Below are positions 23,360-34,495 of a stretch of 64,000 bases of DNA, in pieces. The stretch comes from Verrucomicrobiales bacterium. GTDB taxonomy: Bacteria; Verrucomicrobiota; Verrucomicrobiia; Limisphaerales; UBA9464. The DNA is taken from positions 106,603-170,602 of the forward strand of contig JAIYBC010000004.1 of NCBI GenBank assembly GCA_027488845.1, in the 5' to 3' direction. Position 1 is the first letter of the stretch. Every line of letters starts with the position of its first letter. The notes below the pieces were generated by a model, which had not been told where the DNA came from, ran no database searches, and saw nothing but the letters and a program-made list of their open reading frames with translations. The translations under genes were made by a program, and so were the position numbers.

Positions 23360-25996
23360 TCATTCGAAGACGACCCGGACGAATCGCTGCGGCTTCGCGG
23401 CATCATCTCCCAGCTCGAACTCGTCGGCGCTGCCGGCAGGAACCGCTGGCAGCCGCAACCACGCCCGAAGGTCCTCCGACACCTCGAACGCAACGGGGCG
23501 CACCGGAGGTGTCCCCGCACGAGGCGCCCCGATTCGGACACGAAACCTGCCACCGTCGGGCCAGGCACCGCCAACGGGCGTCACAGGGGGCAATTGATCC
23601 AAGGGCAGCACCGTGAGCCGTGCCCACGCGCTGTCCCGGGCGCCGGACCCGTTGGAGACCCGGCACCGGTAATCCCCGGCCGACTCCATGCCGACTCCGG
23701 CGATCTCGAGCTGTGGCCCCGTGGCCAGGGGCAGGAGCCGTTCGCCATGCCACCATTCGAAGCGGAGGGATTCGCCCTCTGCGCGGACCCGGAACACGGC
23801 TCTTCCTCCGACGAAGACCGAGATCGGCGACGGATCCGACAGTATCGTCGGTGGCAGGTCGATGGACGGGGTGACGGTGACCCGGACCGGGATGGTTTCG
23901 AAGAATCCCGCGTCGTTGCCCACGAACACATGGTACTCTCCGGAGTCGAGGAGGGTCGCCGAATCGACCCGGAGATCGGCCAGTGTGTGCTCGGGAAGCC
24001 ACTCGAAGTTCCGGTACCAACGGATCCGGAAGGGGCCGGTGCCGAGGAATCCCACGGAGAGCTGGAACGGTTTCCCCACCAGCACGGTCAGCGGTTCCGG
24101 CGGCACGACCAACGTCGGCGCCACCATCCTGGGATCCACGACGAGCGTCGCCCAAGCCGTGTGGATCTCCGCACCCAGCCGGCGGATCCGGCACCGGTAC
24201 CTCCCGGCCTGCGCCGGCACGACGGAACCCAGCATCAGGACCGGTTCCGTCCGACCCGACAACACCCGGTCCTCTAGGAACCACTGGAACTCGCTGCCAT
24301 CCAGGGGATCGACGACGACTTCAAGACGTGCGGTGTCACCCTCGACGACACGGACATCCCGGGGTTCCGCCACGATGCGGGGTGCACCGGCATTGGTGAC
24401 GGTGAGGGTCGCCCGAGCGCTGCGGACGAGGCCGTTGGTATTCGAGACCTCGACCCAGTACTCGCCCGCGTCCTCCAACCGGACCGCAGACAGAGACAGC
24501 TCGCGGGAGCCCTGACCGACGACGTTCGTCTCTCCCCGGAACCACCGGTAGAGGAGCGTCGGGGTTCCAGCCGCCTGGACCGACAGGACCACGTCGGTGC
24601 CCGAGGCCACGACGCGGTCTCGGGGACCATCCAGGATATAGGGATCCGTCGGGATCCCCTGCCCGCCCGAGCGGAAGAGCCTGAAGGCATCGACACCGAC
24701 GAGTCCGCCGCTCGAGCGGTCGACGGCGATGTTGCCAACCTGGACGAACCGGGCCTCCCACCACAGGCCGTCCTGCGGGTCCGTGGGCAGTTCGCGAAAC
24801 TCCTGGCCGAACGGAGTCTCGATCACCTCGATGTTCCGGGGGCGTCCGCCGGCAAGTGTGGACACCTGGCCGCTGCCGAGGTCGATCAGCGCCAAACGTG
24901 TGCCGAGCCCGAGGACGAGGTGCTGGGAGCCGAGGTCGACGAGATGGCCACTTCCCAGATCGACGGGTGGCCCGACGAGGGCGACGTCGAGCGCGCCGTC
25001 GGCGAGACCGGAGGTGGGGACGTTCGTGGCGCCGACATCCCAGCCGAAGCGGGTTCGGATCGTCCCGTCTGGCGAGAGGTGGCGGAGTTTCCGGTGGTCC
25101 CAGAGCCAGACGCCACCCCGGAACGGCGAATCGCCAAAGGGATTCAGTGCGTCCGGCCTTGGGCCGCGACAGATGCCGGTGATCCGGAAGACAGCTCCGT
25201 TGGTCCCCGGACCGTCTGCCTGACGGTACGGCGGAAAGGGGTTCTGGCCCTCGTTCGCGAAGACCGTGACGATGCGTCCGCCGATCAGGCGCCGAACCAC
25301 CTGACCGAACTCCACCCACCACAGCTCACCCTCGTGGGTGACGGTCATGGCACCGACGGATCCGATGCCCGCCGGGTTGGCGGGCACCACCGGATCGCCG
25401 TCGGCGGCGAAGCGGATGTCGCCGTCACGGATGCCGGTGGCCGGCGCGATCGTGAACATGTTGCCCTCGGAATCCATCCGTCGAAGGCCCATTTCGTCCG
25501 CGAAGTAGACCAGACCGTCGGAGCCGACCGCCAGGGCGGTCACGTTCCTGAAGTGCGCGGTTCCGGGGCGTCCGTCCCGGAGCTCGTTGCCGGGACGTCC
25601 CTCGACCACGGTCCGGACCACGCCGGCCGAAGAGACCGCGCGGATGCGCGCCGGGAGGACGTCGAATCCACGGATCACCTCGTCATCGGCGACCCAAGCC
25701 GCACCGTCCGGCGCGACCGCCAGGGCCACCGGTCGGCGGAACCCGGCGTTCGTCCCGGCTCCGTCGGATTCCAGGCGGGCGTTGCCGACGAAAGTGGAGA
25801 ACCGGGTGCCGGGCCACGTGTAGCGGTACGACCTCAGCACCGGGGGATCCTCGGGCGGCACAGGAAACCGGTTGGACTCCGGGAAAAGCGTGGCGTGGGC
25901 CGCAACGGAGGAACCGGCCACGACAAGAAGAAAACGAAGCAGCAGCGTCGCTCCGGCGGCCCACTTTGAGAGCACAAGGCGGATGTGTCTTTTCAC
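23360..25996 (-). CDS. Secreted beta-propeller protein with about four Ig-like domains
   Basis: About 878 residues from a probable GTG start that begins a clean signal peptide (GATLLLRFLLVVAGSSVAAHA); the ORF track starts earlier at 26092, overlapping the regulator gene. Residues about 40-390 form NHL/SMP-30-like propeller blades (FRRPVALAVAPDGAAWVADD, VTALAVGSDGLVYFADEMG). After that come I-set-like Ig repeats with the W...D.G.Y pattern: YRWFRGETNVV...EDAGEYWVEVSN, FQWFLEDR...AGRYRCRI, IRWYRNFEWL...DSGEYHVFVGN and FEWWHGERLL...ESAGDYRCRVSN. Such domain strings are common in large exported verrucomicrobial proteins. Function unknown; an extracellular binding or adhesion role and export by the type II system are inference. 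Confidence 0.82.
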   Translation of the reverse strand: MKRHIRLVLSKWAAGATLLLRFLLVVAGSSVAAHATLFPESNRFPVPPEDPPVLRSYRYTWPGTRFSTFVGNARLESDGAGTNAGFRRPVALAVAPDGAAWVADDEVIRGFDVLPARIRAVSSAGVVRTVVEGRPGNELRDGRPGTAHFRNVTALAVGSDGLVYFADEMGLRRMDSEGNMFTIAPATGIRDGDIRFAADGDPVVPANPAGIGSVGAMTVTHEGELWWVEFGQVVRRLIGGRIVTVFANEGQNPFPPYRQADGPGTNGAVFRITGICRGPRPDALNPFGDSPFRGGVWLWDHRKLRHLSPDGTIRTRFGWDVGATNVPTSGLADGALDVALVGPPVDLGSGHLVDLGSQHLVLGLGTRLALIDLGSGQVSTLAGGRPRNIEVIETPFGQEFRELPTDPQDGLWWEARFVQVGNIAVDRSSGGLVGVDAFRLFRSGGQGIPTDPYILDGPRDRVVASGTDVVLSVQAAGTPTLLYRWFRGETNVVGQGSRELSLSAVRLEDAGEYWVEVSNTNGLVRSARATLTVTNAGAPRIVAEPRDVRVVEGDTARLEVVVDPLDGSEFQWFLEDRVLSGRTEPVLMLGSVVPAQAGRYRCRIRRLGAEIHTAWATLVVDPRMVAPTLVVPPEPLTVLVGKPFQLSVGFLGTGPFRIRWYRNFEWLPEHTLADLRVDSATLLDSGEYHVFVGNDAGFFETIPVRVTVTPSIDLPPTILSDPSPISVFVGGRAVFRVRAEGESLRFEWWHGERLLPLATGPQLEIAGVGMESAGDYRCRVSNGSGARDSAWARLTVLPLDQLPPVTPVGGAWPDGGRFRVRIGAPRAGTPPVRPVAFEVSEDLRAWLRLPAVPAGSADEFELGDDAAKPQRFVRVVFE

Positions 25997-26073
25997 ATCC
26001 ACAAGATCGGCAATCCCGGTGCCATTTGGAGGACGCCCGCATCCGGGAAAACCCCGATGGGTGCGGTCGCCGT

Positions 26074-26703
26074 TCAGCAGGAGGGAAGCCACCCGGAACG
26101 GATTCCCTCAGCCACGGCGGCGGCGACATTCGGAACTCCCAGCTTGATGAAGAGATGGCTTCGATGGGTCTCGACAGTCTTCAACCCGATGCCAAGAAGG
26201 GCGGCTACTTCCGCCGTGGTCCGCCCTTCGGCAAGGTGGCGGAGCACCTCCAGTTCCCGAGGGGATGGCCCAAGGGAGACCATAGCCTCCCGCAGTCCGT
26301 CCTTCGGGATACCGCTGCTGATGAAGACCTCTCCCTCGGAGACCGCGGCCACGGCCGTGAGGAGATCGTCGACGGCGTCGCCCTTGAGGACCCATCCGGA
26401 GGCGCCAGCCCTCAAGGCTTCGGCCACCAGCGAAGGCGCCCCAAAACTGCTCAGAAGCACCAGAGCCGGCACCGTCCCGCCGGAGAAGCTCCGGACCAGG
26501 TCCAGTCCGGTGATTCCACCCATCTGATGGTCCAGGATGGCCACGTCGACGGGAGTCGATCGGAGTTGCTCCAGGGCCTCTCGGCCATCGGCACAGCTGG
26601 CGACCAGATGGAACCGCCCACCGCCCCGCGAGTCGAAGAGCGCCTCGAGGCCTGCGCGGAACAAGGCGTGGTCGTCTGCGATCAGGACACGGATGGGCGT
26701 CAT
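26074..26703 (-). CDS. NarL/FixJ-type response regulator
   Basis: 209 residues. The receiver domain begins MTPIRVLIADDHALFRAGLEAL, with the phospho-acceptor in VAILDHQMGG near residue 54, the switch Ser/Thr in VLLSSFG and Lys in GWVLKGD. The LuxR-type output domain has LGPSPRELEVLRHLAEGRTTAEVAALLGIGLKTVETHRSHLFIKL. The start Met overlaps the stop of the upstream kinase gene (ATGA), so both are translated together. The exported Ig protein lies directly downstream on the same strand and is a possible target or cotranscript. Confidence 0.93.
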   Translation of the reverse strand: MTPIRVLIADDHALFRAGLEALFDSRGGGRFHLVASCADGREALEQLRSTPVDVAILDHQMGGITGLDLVRSFSGGTVPALVLLSSFGAPSLVAEALRAGASGWVLKGDAVDDLLTAVAAVSEGEVFISSGIPKDGLREAMVSLGPSPRELEVLRHLAEGRTTAEVAALLGIGLKTVETHRSHLFIKLGVPNVAAAVAEGIRSGWLPSC

Positions 26704-28550
26704 CGGCTTTCCCCCTTCAGGTGTTCGGCGACAGGGAAGCGGACTTCGAGCCGGCAGCCGGCGCCGGGGCTGGATCGGATGCTGAACTGAGCTCCACACA
26801 GCAGGGCCCGGTCGCGCAGGTATCCCAATCCGAGTCGGCCCGAAGCCTTGGAAGGATCGAATCCACAGCCGTCGTCCTCGACGCGGAGTCGGATCCTGGT
26901 GTCTTCGGATTCCAGCGAAACGCGGATCCGGTCCGCACGGGCGTGGCGAATGGCATTGCGGACGGCTTCCTGGGTCATCCGATGGACTTGCTCGAGGGCG
27001 GCAATTTCCAACCGCTGGATGGAACCGGCCTCGACCTGGACCTCGACCACGGGCTTCCCGTCGGCGCGGGACATGGACCGGATTGCATGCTCGACCGCGG
27101 AGGTGTCGGAGCCGATCGGCTGCAGATCGGCGGAAAGCCGGCGAATCTCGGAGACGGCGCCGCCGAGGACTCCGGCGAGCTCGGAGGCCCACGGTGCGGC
27201 CGCCCCCTGGAGTCGCGTCTGGAGGCGCACCGCCTCCAGATCCTGGGCGATGCCGTCGTGGAGTTCGATGCCGATGCGGCGGCGCTCCTCGAGGTGCGCC
27301 TGCAACAGCCTCTCGCGCCAGGCGGATTCACGGATCTGCGCGAGGCGCTGCGCCCGAAGGGTCAGGCCGCCGAGAGAAAGGACCCAGGCCGGGGCGAGGA
27401 TGTCGGAGAACCAAAGGGGAAGTGCGGCGAAGGGAATCCCCCCGAACCAGGCCGGAAGCAGCTGCAACGCCGCGAGTACCAGCTGGACCGTCCAGGCCGC
27501 CATCAGGACCCGGGCGTCGGGGTCGCCGTCCCGGTGGGCGGAGAGGCCGAGCCCATAGACCGCCGTGGCGACGGCGGCGAGGACGCCCGCAAGTCCGGCA
27601 ACCGCCCAACCATGACCCAACGCCGACAGGCGTCCGAATCCGAGGACATAGGCACAAGTCACCCCGACCAAGGTCCAATCGATCCAGCGTCGGGCGGGCC
27701 GGAAGACGGAGCGGAAGTGTCCGTAGAAGCACAGTGGAAGGAGAAGGGTCAGCAAGCCTTCCACGAACCGCGGGACGCCGCCGGATCCGAGCCATTCCAC
27801 CAGCCAAGGCGAACGGAAGAGACCCAGGAGTCCGAGACACACGGTGGGAGCCGACGCCCCGAGCAGTTCGCGGGCACGCCAACCGGAGGCCCTGCCCGCC
27901 CAGAGGAGGACCGTCCAGATTCCGCAGAGGGCGACGGAGCCGCCCCGGAGCATGGAACGTCCGAGCTCGCGGACTCGTCGGTGGTGTTCCAGATCCTGTG
28001 GCAGGAAGATCCCGGCTGGGCCACCGACCATTCCGGCGGCACCGGCCGTGTTCACGAAGCGGATCTCAATGCGGTTCGAACTTCCGGGCCCGATCCGGAT
28101 GCGGTCCCGTTCCACCAAGCCCCAGAGCAGGGATCCGGGTGAGGGCGTCCCCGGTCGATCGAGCGATCCGGCCTGCGCTATTCGCTCCCCGTTCCAGAGC
28201 AGTTCCGCGGCGTTGCCGACATTGCCGACCGACACCGCAAACGGTCCCCTCGGCGAAAGTTCGGGGACCGTGACATCGGCGACGATCCGGCCGCGATGCC
28301 CCACGCCGGACCATCCCTGCCGCTGCAACGGAACGCCGAAACGGATCGGGATGCCGGAATCCGATGTGCCCCCGGAATCCGGGGCTCCCGCGTGGAAGCG
28401 GCAGTCGAGGAGGCTCCAAGCCTGCGGTGGATTCCCGACGTCTGGCACCAAGGAGCAACCCATCAACAGCCATGGCAGGAGCCACGGCAGGAAGGCGCGG
28501 CCTGCGGAGTTCACCGGCGAATCCGTACCTCCCCCCGCCGGTCCACACAA
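26700..28550 (-). CDS. 7TM-DISM-type sensor histidine kinase (HisKA_3 class)
   Basis: 616 residues. An N-terminal export signal with a lipoprotein-like LLMGCS precedes a beta-rich extracytoplasmic part (RGPFAVSVGNVGNAAELLWNGERIAQAGS) resembling the DISM extracellular domain. Seven hydrophobic helices follow (from SVALCGIWTVLLWAG to FSDILAPAWVLSLGGLTL). The cytoplasmic kinase has LEERRRIGIELHDGIAQDLEAV with the phospho-His near residue 430, and a HATPase with MTQEAVRNAIRHARADRI, EDDGCGFDPS and LGLGYLRDRALLCGAQF. 7TM-DISM receptors are thought to sense carbohydrates or other small molecules. It is coupled to the response regulator by a 4-nt overlap. Confidence 0.88.
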   Translation of the reverse strand: MCGPAGGGTDSPVNSAGRAFLPWLLPWLLMGCSLVPDVGNPPQAWSLLDCRFHAGAPDSGGTSDSGIPIRFGVPLQRQGWSGVGHRGRIVADVTVPELSPRGPFAVSVGNVGNAAELLWNGERIAQAGSLDRPGTPSPGSLLWGLVERDRIRIGPGSSNRIEIRFVNTAGAAGMVGGPAGIFLPQDLEHHRRVRELGRSMLRGGSVALCGIWTVLLWAGRASGWRARELLGASAPTVCLGLLGLFRSPWLVEWLGSGGVPRFVEGLLTLLLPLCFYGHFRSVFRPARRWIDWTLVGVTCAYVLGFGRLSALGHGWAVAGLAGVLAAVATAVYGLGLSAHRDGDPDARVLMAAWTVQLVLAALQLLPAWFGGIPFAALPLWFSDILAPAWVLSLGGLTLRAQRLAQIRESAWRERLLQAHLEERRRIGIELHDGIAQDLEAVRLQTRLQGAAAPWASELAGVLGGAVSEIRRLSADLQPIGSDTSAVEHAIRSMSRADGKPVVEVQVEAGSIQRLEIAALEQVHRMTQEAVRNAIRHARADRIRVSLESEDTRIRLRVEDDGCGFDPSKASGRLGLGYLRDRALLCGAQFSIRSSPGAGCRLEVRFPVAEHLKGESR

Positions 28551-28584
28551 GGCGGACGGGCGGGATGGAGGAGGAGGAGGAAGC

Positions 28585-30423
<1,839 letters not shown>

Positions 30424-30613
30424 AAAAGCCGTGTCCCCTATAGGGCCGCGCAGAATGGCCAGCTCAGGGCAAACGTCAAGGTGGGTAACGGGAACCGCTG
30501 GGATTTGACAGGAAGGAAACAGATCCGGTTCGACCCCGTAACTCCACCCCGAAGCCGGGTTCCGGAAGCCGGCACGCGCCTTGCCCCAGCCGACATCCGC
30601 GGTAGGGTGCCCC

Positions 30614-31213
30614 ATGAATTCCCGGGCCAAGATCGGCCTTTCCGTCCTCGCCGCTTCCTCCCTCGTCCTCGCCGGGGGCTGCAGCCTGACGCGCGCCGGC
30701 TATCAGACCGCCCCTTACCAGGTCGTGCGCAAGACACCGGGATTCGAGATCCGGGACTACCCGGCGATCCGGGTCGCGGAGACGAAGGAGGCCGGGGGCG
30801 GCTTCATGCGGCTCTTCCGCTACATCGACCACGGGAACGCGGAATCCCAAGGCATCGCCATGACCACTCCCGTCTGGATGGACCGCACGGAGTCGCAGGG
30901 GACGATGTCGTTCGTGTTGCCGTCGGGGCTCGCCACGCCACCGGCCCCGAAGGATCCCGAGGTGCGGATCCGGGAGCTTCCCGCCGGGAGCTGGGCCGTC
31001 CGTCGGTTCAAGGGATCGGGCCGCGGTCCCGACGACGCGGCGGCCCGGGTGTTGGGAGAGGAACTCCGGAAGGCCGGCATACCGACCACCGGCACACCCC
31101 GTTTCGCCTACTTCGATCCCCCGTGGATCCCGGGATTCCTCCGGCGCAACGAGGTCATGCTCCAAGTGGTGCTCGGGGACGCGAAGGGCGGGATCTCCAG
31201 CCCCGCAAAATGA
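30614..31213 (+). CDS. SOUL heme-binding family lipoprotein
   Basis: 199 residues. A short N-terminal signal with a lipobox (LVLAGGCS) predicts lipid attachment and periplasmic location. The mature part carries the SOUL/HBP pattern: YQVVRKTPGFEIRDYPAIRVAET, FMRLFRYIDHGNAESQGIAMTTPVWM, MSFVLPSG and a closing YFDPPWIPGFLRRNEVMLQV. SOUL proteins bind heme in animals; in bacteria the role is untested. The gene stands alone. Its stop lies beside the terminator of the opposite-strand tRNA genes. Confidence 0.88.
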   Translation: MNSRAKIGLSVLAASSLVLAGGCSLTRAGYQTAPYQVVRKTPGFEIRDYPAIRVAETKEAGGGFMRLFRYIDHGNAESQGIAMTTPVWMDRTESQGTMSFVLPSGLATPPAPKDPEVRIRELPAGSWAVRRFKGSGRGPDDAAARVLGEELRKAGIPTTGTPRFAYFDPPWIPGFLRRNEVMLQVVLGDAKGGISSPAK

Positions 31214-31216
31214 AAA

Positions 31217-31238
31217 CCCTCCGCCGAAAGGCGGAGGG
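31217..31238 (-). terminator. Intrinsic terminator of the tRNA-Lys/tRNA-Glu unit
   Basis: The perfect 9-bp stem CCCTCCGCC/GGCGGAGGG has a GAAA loop (GNRA class). On the minus strand it is followed by TTTTCATTTTG, a clear U-tract, just after the tRNA-Glu 3' end. It may also stop transcription from the SOUL gene on the plus strand. Confidence 0.82.
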
Positions 31239-31250
31239 CGAGGAAAGTGG

Positions 31251-31322
31251 CGACCCCACGGGGAATCGAACCCCGGTTACTGCCGTGAAAGGGCGGTGTC
31301 CTAACCGCTAGACGATGGGGTC
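31251..31322 (-). tRNA. tRNA-Glu (anticodon TTC)
   Basis: The minus strand folds as a cloverleaf: acceptor GACCCCA/TGGGGTC, D-loop with AGCGGTTAGGA, anticodon loop CTTTCAC giving TTC, variable region and the T-arm CCGGGGTTCGAATCCCCG. The 3' CCA is encoded (31248-31250). It lies 74 nt downstream of tRNA-Lys and shares its terminator. Confidence 0.95.
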
Positions 31323-31396
31323 GTCTGTGACCGACAGCGACTGCTTACGCGTTCTCCGGGCTGTCTGTCACGCCGGATCTGCGTCGGGTTCAGTGG

Positions 31397-31468
31397 TGGG
31401 TTGGCAGGGATTTGAACCCTGGACCAACGGCTTAAAAGGCCGCTGCTCTACCGCTGAGCTACCAACCC
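31397..31468 (-). tRNA. tRNA-Lys (anticodon TTT)
   Basis: On the minus strand the acceptor GGGTTGG/CCAACCC, D-arm GCTCAGCGGTAGAGC, anticodon loop CTTTTAA (TTT) and T-arm CCAGGGTTCAAATCCCTG form a normal cloverleaf. The discriminator is A and CCA is encoded. It is the first gene of the two-tRNA unit. Confidence 0.95.
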
Positions 31469-31488
31469 CCCGCTCGAACCGGACGCGG

Positions 31489-31516
31489 AAACTATCGGCG
31501 TCCCGACGTGTCGCAA
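31489..31516 (-). promoter_or_regulatory. Likely promoter of the tRNA unit
   Basis: On the minus strand TTGCGA is followed by 16 nt and TAGTTT, about 20 nt before the tRNA-Lys 5' end. It is a fair sigma-70-type match in an otherwise GC-rich setting. Confidence 0.45.
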
Positions 31517-31553
31517 GTCCGTATTTCCGCGGATCCGAAGCTTCGCCGCCGGT

Positions 31554-32342
31554 TCAACCCACGGCCGCCAAACCGAGCAACACCACCCCGGCGACGATCC
31601 GGTACCAGCCGAACCAGGTGAAGTTGTTCGAGCGCACGTAGCCCAGCAGCCACTTCACGACGAGGAACGCCGTGACCGCCGCCACCACGCCGGCGAAGAG
31701 GATCTGCCCGATCGGTTCATGCGGGGTCTTCTCCTGCACCGCATCCAGGGTCTCCTTGGCTCCCGCGGCCAGCAACGTGGGGATGCCGAGCAGGAACGAG
31801 AACTCCGTGGCCGCGGTGCGCGAAAGCCCGAACGCCAACGCCAGCAGGATCGTGGTCCCCGACCGCGAGGCACCGGGATAGGCGGCGGCGATCAGCTGGC
31901 CGCCGGCGACCGCGAGGGCGACCGACCAGGTCACGTAGTCCCGGCCCGGGCGGTTCCTCAGCCACGCCTCGAGACCGACGAAGGCGACGCCGCCGACCAA
32001 TGTCGCCCAGGCCACCGGCGCCAAGGTCTTCGGCAGCTTCAGGCCCGCCTTCTTCATCGCCAGACCTCCGACCGCGGTGATCACGAAGGCCGCGCCGAGC
32101 TTCAGCAGGTAGTCCATCTGCGCGGGTTCCTTCCAGCGCGTCAGGAGCTCCTTCACCCGGCCCGCGAACACCGCCAACACCGCCAGCACCGCACCGGACT
32201 GGATCACGGTGTTGAACAGGTCGGAGACGTGTATCCCCAACAGCCTCTCGGCGATGAGCAGGTGGCCGGTGGAGGAGACGGGAAGGAATTCGGTGACGCC
32301 CTCGATGACCCCGAGCAGCGCCGCATACAGCCAAGCGGACAT
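31554..32342 (-). CDS. uppP: Undecaprenyl-diphosphatase
   Basis: 262 residues, an integral membrane protein with about eight helices. BacA/UppP signatures: the N-terminal GVIEGVTEFLPVSSTGHLLIAERLLG, and AAAYPGASRSGTTILLALAFGLSRTAATEFSFLLGIP, with the catalytic-site Glu and the GASRSG loop. It dephosphorylates undecaprenyl diphosphate, recycling the lipid carrier for peptidoglycan and surface polysaccharides. The start at MSAWLYAALLG is set by family length; the longer ORF is a shadow of the methyltransferase gene. It lies downstream of the RlmI-like gene on the same strand with an 80-nt gap. Confidence 0.95.
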   Translation of the reverse strand: MSAWLYAALLGVIEGVTEFLPVSSTGHLLIAERLLGIHVSDLFNTVIQSGAVLAVLAVFAGRVKELLTRWKEPAQMDYLLKLGAAFVITAVGGLAMKKAGLKLPKTLAPVAWATLVGGVAFVGLEAWLRNRPGRDYVTWSVALAVAGGQLIAAAYPGASRSGTTILLALAFGLSRTAATEFSFLLGIPTLLAAGAKETLDAVQEKTPHEPIGQILFAGVVAAVTAFLVVKWLLGYVRSNNFTWFGWYRIVAGVVLLGLAAVG

Positions 32343-32422
32343 TTCGCGGCGATCGAACCGCCTCGGGTCCGGTTTGGAAATGCGGAATCGGCGGAAGACG
32401 AGGAACGGTCCGTCGTCCGCCC

Positions 32423-33646
32423 TCAATCCCGGAACCGCAGGTACACCGCCTTCAGGTACCGGGCCTCGTCGAAGGTCGCGGGATGGTCCGGCGCATGCGC
32501 CGCCCGCTCGACGACCTCGTAACGCCGGTCGGTGCGGTCCACCGCCTCGATCACCGCCGCGTGGAACTCCTCCTCCAGCACGTGCGCCGAGCAGGAGGCG
32601 GCCAGGAGCAGTCCCCCGGGACGCACCTTCCCCGCCGCCGCATGGGCGAGACGACGGTATGCCTCGATCGCGCCGGCACGCTCGTGTTCCCGCTTCGCCA
32701 ACGAGGGCGGATCGCAGATCACCACGTCGAAGCGGCCCGGTCCGTTCTCCAGCCATTCGAAGGCGTCCGCCTGGACCGACTGGTGCCGCGCCCCGGAGAC
32801 CCTCGGATCCTCCCGGTTCAGCTCGAAGTTCCGACGGGCCGCGTCGAGCGCGTGTGGCGAGATGTCGAGGTCGGTCACCGAAACCGCCCCGCCCCTGGCG
32901 GCATGGAGCGAAAAGCCGCCGCTGAAGCTGAACGCGTTCAACACCTCCGCGCCGGCGCTCAGGGAACCGACACGCCGCCGGTTCTCACGCTGGTCCAGGA
33001 AGAACCCCGTCTTCTGGCCCTTCACGACGTCCGACCAGAACCGCAGGCCGTCCTCGTGGAACACCACCGAGTCCGCGGCGTCGGCCCCGAACAGGTTCTG
33101 TCCGTCCCGGTAGCCGGCCACCTCGAAGGCGGCCTGGGCGTTCCGGCTGAGCCGCAACACCACCCGGCCCACGGACGGTTCCGCGGCCCGGATCCAGCGC
33201 ACCAGGTCGTCCACCCGCTCCAGCCACACCGCCGAATACAGCTTCAGCACCAGCGCTCCGGCGTAGCGGTCCAGGATCAGCGCCGGCCAGCCGTCGGACT
33301 CCCCGTTGACCAAGCGGTAGCCGTCGGTGTCCGCGCCAAAGAGCCCGGCCCGCCGGGCGATCGCCGCGGCCATGCGCGCCTGCCACCACGCGTCGTCCAC
33401 CGGCACCGGCTTCCCCGTGTGCAACACCCGCAATCGGATGGGCGAGTCGGGATCGTACAGGCCGAGCGCGAGGAACCGGTCCTTCCGGTCGTACACCACC
33501 GCGACCTCGCCCGACCGGCCCTCGCGGTTGGACTCGCGGATGCGCTCGCCATAGACCCACGGATGCCCCGAACGCACCGCGCCCTCGGCCGCCGGGGTGA
33601 GGCGCAGACGCAGACGCGGCGGGCCCGTCCTTTCGATGTTGCTCAT
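32423..33646 (-). CDS. Class I rRNA methyltransferase, RlmI-like (PUA plus methyltransferase)
   Basis: 407 residues. The N-terminal PUA-type RNA-binding domain spans about 1-90 ([43 protein letters not shown]). A central extension ([20 protein letters not shown]...) precedes [17 protein letters not shown], a hallmark of the RlmI/RlmK group. The SAM site is [21 protein letters not shown] and the catalytic loop [12 protein letters not shown], followed by [13 protein letters not shown]. RlmI methylates C1962 of 23S rRNA (m5C) in E. coli; the same target here is inferred. It overlaps the nucleotidyltransferase stop by 4 nt. Confidence 0.9.
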   Translation of the reverse strand: MSNIERTGPPRLRLRLTPAAEGAVRSGHPWVYGERIRESNREGRSGEVAVVYDRKDRFLALGLYDPDSPIRLRVLHTGKPVPVDDAWWQARMAAAIARRAGLFGADTDGYRLVNGESDGWPALILDRYAGALVLKLYSAVWLERVDDLVRWIRAAEPSVGRVVLRLSRNAQAAFEVAGYRDGQNLFGADAADSVVFHEDGLRFWSDVVKGQKTGFFLDQRENRRRVGSLSAGAEVLNAFSFSGGFSLHAARGGAVSVTDLDISPHALDAARRNFELNREDPRVSGARHQSVQADAFEWLENGPGRFDVVICDPPSLAKREHERAGAIEAYRRLAHAAAGKVRPGGLLLAASCSAHVLEEEFHAAVIEAVDRTDRRYEVVERAAHAPDHPATFDEARYLKAVYLRFRD

Positions 33647-34389
33647 GACTGGAGGGAAGCCAGCACGGCCGGGTCGCGCACGTCCACCCAGCGTCCCTCG
33701 ATCTTCAGTCCCGCCAGGACGCGCCCGGTCGCGATCATCGCCGACAACGCGTCGGTCAGCTCGTACTCGCCCCGCGGCGACTTCTCCAGGCGCGCCGTGT
33801 ACTCGAAGAGCGACGGCCGGAAAAGGTAGATGCCGGCGTTGTACCACACCGGCTTGCCGGGCCGGATCCAACCGGTCGACCTCAGGACTTCCAGTTCCGC
33901 CGCGGAGGGCTTCTCCACCAGGCGCGTCAGGTGGAAGCGCTCGTCGTCGAAGAAGAAGAGCCCGCCCTTCGTGACATCCTCGCCCTCGGTGACCGTCAGC
34001 AGCCCGTCGAACGGTCCGGAATCCCAACGCTCCCGCATCCGGCGGTAGGTCTCGGGCCGCACCAGGATGTCGCCGTAGGTGAGGATGAAGTCGTCGGCCC
34101 CCACGAAGTCCTTCGCCAATTCGGGAGCCTTGCCGGTGCCGTCCTGGACGACCTGCCGGGAGTAGGAAACGCGGACGCCGAGGCGTGAACCGTCCCCGAA
34201 GTGGGACTCGATCACCTCGGCCCGCCACCCGGTGACGATGTGGAACTCCGAGATGCCGGCGTCGCGGAGGCCCTCGACGATGTGGTCGAGGATGGGACGC
34301 CCCTGCACCGGCAACATCGGCTTCGGGACCTCCTGGGTGAGATCGCCCATTCGGGTGCCCTTCCCGGCGGCGAGGATGACGGCCTTCAT
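33643..34389 (-). CDS. Sugar-1-phosphate nucleotidyltransferase
   Basis: 248 residues of the NTP_transferase family. The nucleotide-binding [28 protein letters not shown] is classic, with Arg and Lys contacting the triphosphate. [14 protein letters not shown] holds the metal-binding Asp, and [11 protein letters not shown] and WYNAGIYLF the sugar-binding segment. It resembles glucose-1-phosphate cytidylyl/thymidylyltransferases and short mannose/heptose guanylyltransferases; the exact sugar cannot be assigned. It begins a unit running into the RlmI-like gene and uppP on the minus strand. The MASE1 kinase is divergent from it. Confidence 0.86.
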   Translation of the reverse strand: MKAVILAAGKGTRMGDLTQEVPKPMLPVQGRPILDHIVEGLRDAGISEFHIVTGWRAEVIESHFGDGSRLGVRVSYSRQVVQDGTGKAPELAKDFVGADDFILTYGDILVRPETYRRMRERWDSGPFDGLLTVTEGEDVTKGGLFFFDDERFHLTRLVEKPSAAELEVLRSTGWIRPGKPVWYNAGIYLFRPSLFEYTARLEKSPRGEYELTDALSAMIATGRVLAGLKIEGRWVDVRDPAVLASLQS

Positions 34390-34495
34390 TGCTGCGCAGG
34401 ATGCCGGGTGGGCCGGGACAGGGGAAGGCGCGAACCTCGGCAGCGTCTCCGGCAGGCTTGTCGGAAGGACTCCCGGTGGACTAGGGTGAAAGGAC

